64,000 nt of DNA. Source: Melieria omissa. Its lineage: Eukaryota; Arthropoda; Insecta; Diptera; Ulidiidae. The notes beneath the pieces were generated by a model. The model worked only from the letters and a program-made list of their open reading frames with translations. It did no database searches and was not told the origin of the DNA. Each line of letters starts with the position of its first letter. Position 1 is the first letter of the stretch. The translations under genes were made by a program, and so were the position numbers. The stretch spans positions 87,595,648 through 87,659,647 of the forward strand of contig OZ020267.1 of NCBI GenBank assembly GCA_963971225.1. Reading direction: 5' to 3'. Shown here one piece after another: positions 1-10,190 of this stretch.

Positions 1-2676
1 GACAGCTGACCAGTCAGCAAGATTGCTTCCTCCAGGGATGTACCCTGGTGGAACAAGGACCTCAGTGTACTGCGTAGCAAGGTTCGCAGGCTTTTCAACC
101 GGGCTAAACGCACCGGGAATTGGCCCGAGTACAAGAGCACACTGACCCTCTATAACAAAGAGATCAGGGAAGCCAAGCGCAGAAATTTTAGGAACTTCTG
201 CGAGAATATTGAGCAAACCTTCGAGGCATCTAGACTCTTATGGCAAAGGGGCAAGGTTATGGCAAAGGGGCACAGCCTGTCCTCTACCAACCTCAGGAAA
301 AGCAATGGGGAATATACCGAGGGTGAGGAAGAGAAAGTTCAACTACTTCTAGATACTCACTTCCCGGGCTCTATTGCTCAAAGAGGGCCGGGACAGGAAG
401 TAGCACTACGCTGGATCTCTAAAAGAGATTGGATAGTAGCAAAGGAGATTTGCACGGAAGAAAGGGTGCAGTGGGCGGTGAACACCTTCAAACCACTGAA
501 GTCACCCGGACCGGATGGCATCTTTCCGGCGCTTCTACAGAAAGGGATGAGGTTTATCAAGCATCATCTCGTGAAGTTATCTAGAGCTAGTCTGGCACTG
601 GGATATATACCGGAAGCCTGGAGAAAGGCAAAGGTGGTCTTTATACCGAAGGCCGGGAAGAAGGATCCGCTCCACCCGAAATACTTCAGACCAATTAGAC
701 AATCCTTTTCACACCTGTCAGCATGCCTATCGGGCAGGACGCTCCACCGAAACTGCTCTATACCAGCTGACAAGTGAGTTACAGGAAAGTCTTGAAGTGA
801 AGGTAATGGCCCTATGTGCCTTTCTGGACATAGAGGGGGCTTTTGATAATACCTCTCATGAAGCTATAGACAATTCTCTAACCAGAAGGGGTCTGACACA
901 CCCTCTAAGACGTTGGATACATAGTATGCTCGCTACTAGGTTGGTGGAGATACAGACTAGTACGGGCGGTCTAGTAATAGCTAATACAACCAAGGGCTGT
1001 CCACAGGGAGGAGTACTATCTCCCCTTCTGTGGAGCCTCGTGGTTGATGACCTATTGCAGGAGCTGACTAACGCTGGCCTAACGGTCCAGGGTTATGCAG
1101 ATGACATTGTTATCCTGTGCAAGGGGAAATTTGAAGATACCCTGCGGGATAGGATAACCTTAGGACTAAGGTTAACCAGAAATTGGTGCACAAAGGTGGG
1201 GGCTGAAAATAAACCCGGCGAAGACCACTATTGTACCATTTACTAGAAAATACAAACTTGACGCTCTTAGACCAATCCGTTTGGATGGGATAGAGCTTGA
1301 ATACCAGAAGGAGGTGAAATATCTATTAGTTATACTAGATCAGAAACTGCTCTGGAAAGGACATTTGGAGGAAACGATAAGGAAAGCCACCAGGGTCTTC
1401 ATGACCTGTAGGTCCATAGCAGGTAAGAGTTGGGGTTGCACTCCAACTATTCTGAGATGGATCTACACGGCGATCGTGAGGCCTATGATAACGTATAGTT
1501 CAGTTGTCTGGGTAAACAAGACCAGCCAACAAACCACCATCAGGGCGCTCAGTAAGCTACAAAGACTGGCATGCGTATGCATGACAGGTGCTATGAGAAC
1601 GTGTCCAACAGCATCCTTAGAGGTTCTCCTTGAACTAACACCTCTTCACTTACACATACAGACCCAGGTGAAGAGGGCTCTTCTACGGATGACTGACTTA
1701 AATATCGGGAATGAAGGCTTCCTGAGCCGTAAGAGGATTGATACTCTTACGAATCAGTATCCTGACATTGCAATACCGAGGGACACTATCTCATTAAAGT
1801 TCAGTTTTGTCAAAAATTTCAAAACTGAGCTTAGCAACAAAAGGAACTGTGTAGGTATATCGGAAACGTATCTGATAGACAAGCATATGATTTCCTGGTA
1901 CACAGATGGCTCCTTAACGGAGGAAGGTACCGGGATAGGGGTATACGGGCAATACGGGAAATATACGCCATTGAAAGGTGTGCTTATTTCAATCTGGCGA
2001 GGGGATACCGGAACCGGAAGATTGCTATCCTCTCCGACAGCCAAGCGGCTATCAAGGCTCTTAGATCCTACCAGGTGTCCTCGAAACTGGTCTTGGAGTG
2101 GCTTGAGAAGCTGAATGAACTTGGCCGTTGTAACCAGGTCTGGGTACTCTGGGTTCCGGGCCACGCTGGCATTGAAGGAAACGAACGGGCCAACGAACTG
2201 GCAAGGAGGGGAGCTTCCACACCTTTTGTCGGCCCTGAACCCTTTTGTGGTTTGGGAAAAGGAGCTTCTTACATCCTAACGAGAAAGGACGAAATAACCA
2301 GAAGGACTCAATACTGGGAAATCTACCAGGTTTAGAACATTCCAAGATGGTTATCGGGTCCTACAATAAGAAAAGATTCGAGGATTGCATGACCCTATCA
2401 AAGAATAATCTAAGGATTATTACGGGAATGCTAACAGGGCACTGCAGACTAAATTATCATCTGGCCAAACTAGGAATCCGTGAAAACGGGTATTGCAGGT
2501 TCTGCTTGCAGGAAAATGAGACTGCACTACATATACTAGGAGAGTGCCCTGTACTCATGCATAAGAGAAAGAAGCACCTGGGGGACCATCTTATACCAGG
2601 TACGGACTTGATATCCAGAGGTGTAGGAAGTATATTAAGATTCCTCCTGGATGCCGGACTTACTGACAGTCTGTGA
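1..2676 (+). pseudogene. Degenerate LINE ORF2 (RT, RNase H, zinc knuckle)
   Basis: Would encode the enzyme that nicks and reverse-transcribes during target-primed integration. Readable blocks: linker with WWNKDLSVLRSKVRRLFNRA (about 45-105); RT entry motif KSPGPDGIFPALL (frame of 259-777); FLDIEGAFDNT and the catalytic GYADDIVILC (frame of 797-1246); RT thumb and RNase H start WYTDGSLTEEGTG (frame of 1281-2114); RNase H WVPGHAGIEGNERANELAR (frame of 2075-2335); and the knuckle CRFCLQENETALHILGECP (frame of 2245-2676). Successive blocks are in different frames, so at least four frameshifts are present. The YADD motif itself is intact. Blocks and their order are seen directly; clade assignment is inference. 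Confidence 0.85.
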
Positions 2677-2741
2677 AGTCCAAGAAGGGGGCACAATAGA
2701 TCTACAGGTCGCGGTGCATCGTCCCCATCAATAATAATAAT
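1..2741 (+). mobile_element. LOA-like non-LTR retrotransposon (LINE), 5' part outside window
   Basis: The 3' two thirds of a LINE of the RNase H-bearing group (LOA-like; I or R1 relatives are possible). Order seen: endonuclease-RT linker, reverse transcriptase, RNase H, C-terminal CCHC-type knuckle, short 3' UTR and an AATAATAATAAT tail ending near 2741. The tail follows the string tcgtccccatcaat, which recurs almost unchanged in the 3' tail of the SINE at 6154-6470. The element is cut by the window edge, so full length and 5' target duplication cannot be judged. Coding sequence is broken in several frames, so it is a dead copy. Confidence 0.85.
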
Positions 2742-3232
2742 GGCCTACTTAACTCAACACCCCTCAAATCGTTCTATGATTTATGGTAGTGCAGCCGTTA
2801 CACAGAGACTAAACTAGACGTGAAACTTGTGTAAAACGAATTGGCAGCACTCACCCCGCCCTGCCAATAATATCCATCCCACCCTGTCAAAACCCATCGC
2901 GAGTGGCAAAGTAAATCCTAAGTAGGGAAACTTTTTGACAACCAGAGGTCGATTCTGTATTACAAGAATTGTGAAATTGTTGTTGTTCACGTGCAAAACT
3001 GGGCACCATGGAAAAGTACGGATACTAGTGGCAGTATTGCATGTATGTGAAAAATACTGACAAAATTGCGGTTTCCATGAATTTCTTAAACGTAATTTAA
3101 TACGATTTTATAAAATTTTATAATTTGTTTTTTTAAATAACTCTCAAAAATTAGTTAATTTTCGGCAAAATTTATGAACACATTTTAATTATTTCATTTG
3201 CTGTTCGAAATCAACTCTGCCTGGATATATAT
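2742..3232. other. Non-coding, AT-rich flank
   Basis: No coding signal on either strand. The sequence turns strongly AT-rich after about 3050. A 60-residue antisense frame at 2814-2996 has no recognisable motif. Confidence 0.5.
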
Positions 3233-3483
3233 GTGGCATTTTGACAAAATAACTTATGTCGAAATAGTGAAATTTTATAGTTTTTTAATCATAAAAACAC
3301 AATTTCAAAACGCTTCTTTTGATGTAATCGGCTTGTTATTACGACATTTAGTTACAGAGATATGATGTATAGCATTTTAACTTTTCTCCAGTTTTGTTTG
3401 AGATTTGCTCTGCACCTTATCAGTATTTTCGCTCTCCGGAACAATTTGAAAATTAGACTTAGGTTGTTTTGTCAAAATGCCAC
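3233..3483. mobile_element. Candidate MITE with ~20-bp terminal inverted repeats
   Basis: The left end reads GTGGCATTTTGACAAAATAAC and the right end is its near-exact reverse complement (GTTGTTTTGTCAAAATGCCAC, about 3463-3483), separated by about 210 bp of AT-rich non-coding DNA. Both ends are flanked by ATATAT-like sequence, so the inverted repeat may run a few bases further and the target duplication is ambiguous. There is no ORF. A non-autonomous DNA transposon is the simplest reading; the superfamily cannot be assigned. Confidence 0.5.
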
Positions 3484-3602
3484 AGATATATTGACCACAA
3501 ATAAATGTTGGTATTAATTTTAACTTTAATTTAAAATTCTGCTTAATACTGGAATTGGTACATGATGAAATTACTTAAAAAATAATTTATAATAAATAAT
3601 AG

Positions 3603-4070
3603 TGTTACGAATGCTAGTTCTAGTGGGCTGTTACGTATCTCTGGATTGCGTAATTTGAAAATAAAACACACTCAGTTTCTCAAACGCAGTCAATAAAATA
3701 AACCAACAATCACTTTATTTCACAGATTTACACTTCACTGTCTTTACACTTAAGTATTTGCTTAATTACTCCGTGTGGCACCTTCACTAGTCAAAATCAG
3801 ACTGACTCGCTGCGCCGCACCCGGCTGCCTTTTATACCTGTCCGGCCATCGCGCAGATCGTTCTCGCATATTCCAGAGTGGACTAAAGGTTTCCATGATG
3901 TTCGCGACCATCGTTGCCAGGTTGGACTAAAAGTTTCCATTATCGCGGCCATTATTGCCAGGTTAGACTAAAAGTTTCCATTATCGCGGTCATCATTGCC
4001 AGGTTGAATTATGGCACGGCGCGTAGCGACAGGGTTGCTTTGCACAGCGACAGACTGTCTTATCGTTACA
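3603..4070 (-). mobile_element. Solo LTR of the element-C Gypsy family
   Basis: A 468-bp sequence starting TGTTACGA and ending TCGTTACA, homologous over its whole length to the 427-bp LTRs of element C (26525-26951 and 32136-32562). It is flanked by the 4-bp duplication ATAG (3599-3602 and 4071-4074), so it arose by insertion and then LTR-LTR recombination. It carries three copies of a ~41-bp internal repeat (about 3882-4007; copies begin actaaa.. and end ttgccaggtt) where element C has two, which accounts exactly for the 41-bp size difference. Orientation is that of element C. Confidence 0.9.
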
Positions 4071-4074
4071 ATAG

Positions 4075-5489
4075 TTTATTTCATCATGGTATAAATGGAA
4101 CAATAACATATATGACAAGATTCAGCGAGCCAGTCTGCTAGCTGCTCCGGCGGCTGATGCGCAATGTGCCTACATGAAAGCGACAATACGTGTAAGAAAT
4201 AATACATGATTGCAGACTATTTGGCACCGGACCACTGGCGGGCAACATTGCAAACTGCGTTTTGGGCCAGTTTGAATATTTTCCCTGACTTTATGCGACT
4301 TTTCGCGACATTTTTTATAAACGAATGTGGTTATTTGCCCACCATGGGGAATATTTACACATTGTGTGGTGAGATTGGTAAAATTATTATAAAAAGGTTG
4401 AAATTTTTGCTATCGATGGTGAATATAGAAATGTTTTTAATAGGGAACTGTTTGTAATGGTTTTGATTTCATTTTAATTATTTCAGTCGGTTCAGGCCCA
4501 TTAAAGATATTTGAGAATGAATACGAAAATGTTCTTCTGCAAACATTCATCATCTTTTGATTAAATAATCGTGTTGTGAGTATGAGTACGTAGTAAGAGT
4601 TCTGAAGATGCATGACATTACTATAACATACAAATTTTGAAATAATTTATTACAAAACTTTGTCGTTCACATTTTACCTTACAACAATATTACCTTGATA
4701 TTCATTCGAAATGTTTTATGCTTTCAGCAAAATTAAAATTTGTATTAAAATGTTGTCTATTTTAATCAATTGAGGTAATAACTATTGTATTCCTACAGTA
4801 ATTTTACAGTTTCGAAGATTTTTTAATCTTTCAAACAGTCAGAAAATAAGGCATCAAATTTATTCCCAAAACCATAAGAAAATCTTTGTTCGGTAACACT
4901 GCTTGACACTCAACACTGCCACTAGTGTCCGGCCAAAAAAAAGTTTCGCTACTTAAGATTTACTTTGGCGAGCGATCACCATCCATTCCCACCACAAAAA
5001 ATACTGCCCAGATATCGTCTGAGAAACTGCTTCGTGATCTATTTTCTCACTAAATACGCAAGGAATACCCGGTCGACCTATGCGTTTATCGTTTTTGTCC
5101 ACAGAATTGTTATGCTACGATTGTATTGATTTTGCTACGCTTTTCGTAAAGTTTGCAAACCTCGTCATGCCACTTCAAACCCATTCTACTACGATTTTTT
5201 CTGAATCACAATGTGATAAAAATTGTTTGGCAGCACCACTTAGTTAAAATACCTTGCCCACCACAAAACATTCAAATCAGCTGATTCAACGCGGTCATCA
5301 ATTCGCCTTCTTTTCTAATCACGATTGCCGACATACGTTACCTGTTGTAACTTTTTTATTCGCATATTTTTTTAGGAGGGGTTGTGAAGGACTGACGATG
5401 TTAACTTCATTGGTTTTCTCCAAATTCAAAAATTCGTTACGTTAATTTTGGTTCTGCTACGATTTTTTTTGTAGTTATCAGTACGACTT
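4075..5489. other. Non-coding flank, no feature recognised
   Basis: AT-rich. Short frames at 4206-4457 and 5254-5445 carry no known motif. The phrase tgctacgatttttt recurs loosely (about 5110, 5190, 5450) but without clear periodicity. The BEL LTR begins at 5490. Confidence 0.4.
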
Positions 5490-6128
5490 TGTTCACGTCA
5501 TTGCTGCCGTCACCGCGCATCACCTGAAATATAATACAAACCATAAATGATATTTTGTACACATCCTCCCCCAATTCGTATACCTACCTCGTTTTACTTA
5601 CATTCCCATATACTTACCATTTGTTACTTACCTTTACTCCTTATCCGCTATCCTCTCTTTCCTTATGTACTTACCGACGGCATCCCTCGCTGTCCAAAAC
5701 GGTGCTTGCGCGGCTGACGGCCACTTCTCATCCGATCTCCGACGAAGACACACCACGCGATCCGCGATTAACCATATTCAACACTCCATACAGTTACCAC
5801 CTTTCAACCAAACCGAAACATCATTAAATAAGCACGAATCACATATTATCGAATCACAGTTTATATTTTTCACCCCACTTTCAACTAAACATAAAGACCG
5901 AAACATTCTACATTGTACATTCACATCAATCACAGCGAAATCAACATTGGATCAATCATACATTATATACTTACCACAACATTGTACATTAATTTCTCAA
6001 ACCCACCTACGGGTATATACACTGTACATACGAAACATATACTGAAATACAATTATTATAACGTTCGCCGATACTGTGCGTTTCATTTGGTTTTGTGCGC
6101 GGTCATCTTCTATTTATCGGCGTTAACA
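5490..6128 (+). repeat. BEL 5' LTR (639 bp)
   Basis: Starts TGTTCACGTC and ends GTTAACA, two bases before the primer site. The first ~419 bp match 14541-14964 with few differences and small indels; the remainder has no 3' counterpart because the 3' LTR is truncated. Open frames across it (5555-5827 and others) appear only because the region is C/T-rich and stop-poor; they are repeated in both LTRs and are not genes. Confidence 0.85.
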
Positions 6129-6130
6129 TT

Positions 6131-6145
6131 TGGTCCTTCGAGCCG
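6131..6145 (+). other. BEL primer binding site, tRNA-Tyr
   Basis: TGGTCCTTCGAGCCG lies 2 bp inside the 5' LTR. It is complementary to the 3' end of eukaryotic tRNA-Tyr (..CGGCTCGAAGGACCA). The identical 15-mer occurs at 62034-62048. Only 15 nt are visible because the SINE target duplication starts at 6145. Confidence 0.85.
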
Positions 6146-6153
6146 CTAAAAAG

Positions 6154-6470
6154 AATAATAATAATTGATTGGCACGACAGGCCGCTTACGCGAGACTAAG
6201 GCCTAGCTTCCCGCAACCACCCGTGTTGTGTGAATTTTGTACGCGGGTGGAAGGGACCTACAGTTTTATGCCGGTTCCGAACGGCAGGTTGGGAGCTTTT
6301 TCATAGGCAATTTTTACTCTCAGAGGTTTGCCATTTCCAGCTGAGAGGACAGCCACCGAAAGAGAAAACGAGTTTCCCGTTATTTTTTTTACTACATGCA
6401 GTATTCGATCTTGCGTCGCTCTGCATGCGACTCGCTGGACCGCGCACTAACCAACTGAGCCACGGCGGCT
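6154..6470 (-). mobile_element. tRNA-derived SINE (SINE1) inside BEL leader
   Basis: Flanked by a 9-bp duplication GCTAAAAAG (6145-6153 and 6471-6479). Read on the minus strand: a tRNA-like head with A box TGGCTCAGTTGG (6451-6462) and a weak B box around AGATCGAATAC, then a core containing CCGTTCGGAACCGGC followed by ACTGTAGGTCCC (about 6250-6300), then a tail tcgtgccaatcaattatt ending in ATT repeats. The core is shared with the SINE at 50199-50600. The tail instead resembles the 3' end of the LINE at 1-2741. Pol III transcribed and mobilised in trans by a LINE, as is known for SINEs. Confidence 0.85.
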
Positions 6471-6479
6471 GCTAAAAAG

Positions 6480-7550
6480 GCCCAGCGGAAAAATCAGTGC
6501 TCTGTGAACGACACAGGAACTGAAGGTAAAGTAAAATAGAGAAAAATAATAAATACCAAGACCCACTTAACTACTGTGTTAACCAAAAAAAAAAGCGACA
6601 AGTAATTGAAAATGTTAAACAAGAATTCTGAAAAGAAAATAAATTAGTTACAAAGTGCAACGATCGAAGAATCGCTAAACAAGAGGAAAAATTTTTTAAA
6701 TTTTTAATAAAAAAAAACAAAAAGAAAAGAATACTTACCGAAGTGAAATTCTAAAACCTGAAAAAAGGAAAAGGAAAAAAAAAACCAAAAGCAAGTACCT
6801 GAAAGAAAAATATAAGGATAAAGTGCAAGAAAACAGTGAAAACCGAATATACTTACCAAAATGTGTGATTAAAAGTTGAAAGTAGAAAAGCCGCAAAACC
6901 TATAAAACAAAATCCCTCACCCAAAATTACCCAAACAGAAACATTACACAAAAAAAAGTAATCTGAAAAAAGAAGTCATAAATTAAAAAAAAAGAAAAAA
7001 TAAATAGCTTACTATCCAAAGCCCCGAAAAGAAAAAGTGATAAGTGCGCGCCAAAAGCGAAAGTGCATGCAAGTGCAAGTGCGGAAAACCAAAGCGCGCG
7101 CACCAACAACAACAACAGCATCAACAGCGAAGATCACCAGACCCAGCTGGTATATAAGCAGCACCAACAACAACCACACATCAAACGGCAGCTACGCCAG
7201 CGACGACAGCACCAAGCAGTGGGGTAGCAGCAAAGGCGACAGCAGCGAGCACTACGCGGGAGCACCCCTATACATTGCCTACCCCCTAGGTAATTGCGTG
7301 AGTCGTTCCAATTTTTACATAATTTTACATAAAAGACGGTTGGAAAAATTTCTTTTCCTCTGTATATCATCTATATACAGAGCCAACCCGTCATACTTAT
7401 ATAGCGGTTTTGCGGATGTACATAGCACTTATGTACATAGGCAAGCGGTGCTAGTGCTAGTGCCCTACCAGTCCAGCAATACATACAGTGGTACTATATA
7501 ACCCATTTATAGTACACTGTAGAGAAAAATAAAGGCTGCAGTTGCACTTA
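6480..7550 (+). other. BEL leader (5' UTR), A-rich then CAA-rich
   Basis: About 1 kb of A-rich sequence (6520-7030), then a CAACAA/CAGC-rich stretch (7080-7260), resembling in style the leader at 62050-62700. A frame at 7037-7501 is compositional and has no domain. TAG|GTAATT at 7289/7290 is a possible splice donor that could pair with the acceptor at 13898; this is inference only. Confidence 0.5.
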
Positions 7551-8064
7551 AGCAGGGTATAGACGATACAACATGTGCGCACACTTGGTGCGGTGCGAGT
7601 CAAGTTCGACCGTATATAGCTAGGTTTGCGCACCGAATTTCAGGTGTGCGCACAAGTGCGAAGAAAATTGAAAATTTTCAATTTTTTGTATGGTTTTGAA
7701 ACATGTTTGCAAGTGTGTAGCCAAGTGTGCACACATTTTTTCATACTTGAAAAATTTTCATCGAGTGAGGACGCGTCGTTCAAATAATGACAATTAATAA
7801 TTAAGATTTTAGGAAGGATTTCATAGACATTTTCAAGAATAAAAAAGGCGAAAAATCAGGGGCAGGTGCGTTTTTGATTTTTTGTTTGTTCAGAACAAAC
7901 AGATATAATTAATAAGAAAAGTTTATCGTTTTCCATTGCGATCTGCACTCTATGAAAATTCAGATTGAACTGATGTGTGCACACTTGTTGTGAAGTGTAT
8001 AGCAAAACGAAGTTCAAGTTTGCGCACCAAGTGCACGCACATGTTGTATCGTCTATACCCTGCT
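7551..8064. mobile_element. Harbinger-type MITE (514 bp) in BEL leader
   Basis: Long terminal inverted repeats: left AGCAGGGTATAGACGATACA followed by ACATGTGCGC; the right end is the reverse complement ending TATACCCTGCT. It is flanked by TTA on both sides (7548-7550 and 8065-8067), a 3-bp target duplication typical of PIF/Harbinger. The interior is AT-rich and non-coding, with several GTGCGCAC-like subterminal motifs. Confidence 0.85.
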
Positions 8065-8432
8065 TTAGACTCCATAAGTACACTACAAAAAATCAATTCC
8101 AAATTCTTTGGAACGCTTATAATTATAAATAATAATAAATAAAAATAAAATAAATATAAAATTTTCATTTTTTGGTTCGAATTTACATTCGCAAATTCCG
8201 ATTGCGGCTTTATTTATTGTATTGTGGATTTTACTGACCCCGTAGTTTTTCCCGTGCTTTTTCTCATTTTTCGAAATTCCTTTTCTTCTCGTTGATCAAA
8301 CTCGCGTGGCCAATATTCGTGTATCTCGTTCGGTAAATTTCGCGTTTCCGAATTCATTCGAACATCACGTTACTTACGTGCTTATCTTTCGTGGACTGCT
8401 AACTATCGTTTATCTTTTTCACAAAAAACGAC

Positions 8433-10190
8433 ATGCCAGTGAACAGGTCGCCCGACAGATCCACCAGCAATAAAGCTGAGTCGGATCCCCTTTCGGTATC
8501 ATCAGAGCCTCCTACAAAATTCGTTAGGACGCCTGATACCGAGTCGGAAGGCCTTGGTTCAGACTTATTGGGTGCAATCCCCAAAAAACGCACCACCAGG
8601 GCACAAACAGTCGAGATTCGAAAATCTCAAAAGGAAGTGGCTCATGATCCCTCCATGAGTGCCTTCATTTTCGAAGCGGACAATCTAGTCCACTTTTGCA
8701 CACAATTCTCCTCGCGTGCAATTGAAGAATTGACTATGCCCATGCTCAAGCCGATTTGAACGGCTATTATGAAGACGTGAAGGCAGCATATAGAAAAGTC
8801 GGTATCACGACCTGCCAAGAGACTTCAAGCTTCTTGCTCGAAGGAAGTTGGAGCTATGCCGAGATCGAGCATATAATACAATCGCCCAGATCTCAGATCT
8901 TATGGACGTTCAGCAACCTCCCCCCGCTGAAACAACACGTCCAGCTGAAATTTCTACAAATTTAGCGTCTGAGCAGGCAAATAATTCTATTTGCCTTAAT
9001 GTGCCACCATGCGACACAGAAATTTTCTCCGGTGGGTAAGAAGAGTGGCCGTCCTTCCGTGACATGTTTACGGCGGTCTACATAAACCACCCTAAACTCA
9101 CCTCTGCGCAGAAACTGTATCACCTCAGATACAAGACAGCCGGAAAAGCTGGCGCGATTGTGAAGCAGTACGCATTAAGCGATGCGAACTTTGAACTGGC
9201 ATGGAATGCGCTAAGATCACGATTCGAAAATCAGCGCATTCTAGTTGACAAACAGGTCAAAACGCTCTTGAGCCTCCCTCAAGTAGCAACTGAAAACAGT
9301 GAAGCGCTCCAAAGGCTTCAATCGACCATAAACAGTTCTCTGAACGTCTTAGCATCTCAAGGCGTCTGGACAGAGAGTTGGGACCCAATTCTGGTATACA
9401 GTTGCTCCACAAAACTTCCAGAGGAGACTTTATCTCTATGGGAACAATCTCTCAGTTCCCGTAAAGATCTCCCCACTTGGGAGCAAATGGATGATTTCCT
9501 TACCAGGAGATATGAGGTCGTGGAACGGCTCAACACCGTTAAACTGATCAAGTCCGGGTTGACTCCGAACCGGGGTTTCAACAGAACTCAGAATTTTTTG
9601 GTGGAAAGTGAGCGGACCTTTTCATGTCCGATTTGCGGCGCTCCTCACGCGCTCAAATTCTGCGCCACCTTCAAAAAAAATGTCTGTTCGAGACCGAGTG
9701 AAGGCAGTACGAACACACAACTTGTGCGAAAACTGCCTGTCATACACTCACTTGAAGCGGGATTGTACGAGTCAATTCACTTGCTCACACTGTCAGCGAA
9801 AGCACCATTCGCTGCTTCACATATCAGCTGACAACAACCCGCCTCGGCAACGAAACGTAGTTGCCCAAGTCTCCACGACCCAGCCTCACAGTCCACAAAC
9901 GCGAAAGTCCCCCGTAAGAACAACCCGGAGTTCTAGGGATGAGTCAAGTTCTGATGAACAGTCCCGCTCATCACGAACATCAAAAAATCGGCCAGTGCAG
10001 TCTCTTAGCACCACGGTCGAAGAGAAAACACTTCTCCCCACTACTCTTGTTTCTTTAGAGCATCTTGGCGAGCACCATAAGATTCGAGCCCTTCTCGATC
10101 AAGGTTCGCAACGGACATTTATCTCGTCCAAAGTGCAGAATCGACTGAGAATCTCTACGCAGAGGACTCAGATCGAAATATCTGGAACGG
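8433..10190 (+). pseudogene. BEL Gag, zinc knuckles and protease, frameshifted
   Basis: Gag builds the retrotransposon particle; the knuckles bind its RNA; the aspartic protease cuts the polyprotein. Start ATG at 8433 (context cgacATGcc). The Gag core (EEWPSFRDMFTAVYINHP, about 9041 onward) is separated from the N-terminus by frame changes near 8756 and 8848 and an in-frame stop after EIFSGG (9039). The knuckle region runs across two frames: CPICGAPHALKFCA in one (to 9660), then CENCLSYTHLKRDC and CSHCQRKHHSLLH in the other (9730-9815). Protease motif ALLDQGSQRTFIS lies near 10090-10125. Many breaks mean no functional product. Confidence 0.85.

Noticed and set aside
4206..4457. 83-residue frame beside the solo LTR
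   Set aside because: No motif and AT-rich; likely chance.
5555..5827. 90-residue frame repeated at 14606-14878
   Set aside because: It lies within the BEL LTRs and is repeated because the LTR is; C/T-rich and stop-poor, with no domain.
7037..7501. 154-residue frame in the BEL leader
   Set aside because: Made of CAA/CAGC-rich leader DNA; no Gag similarity, and the real Gag start is at 8433.
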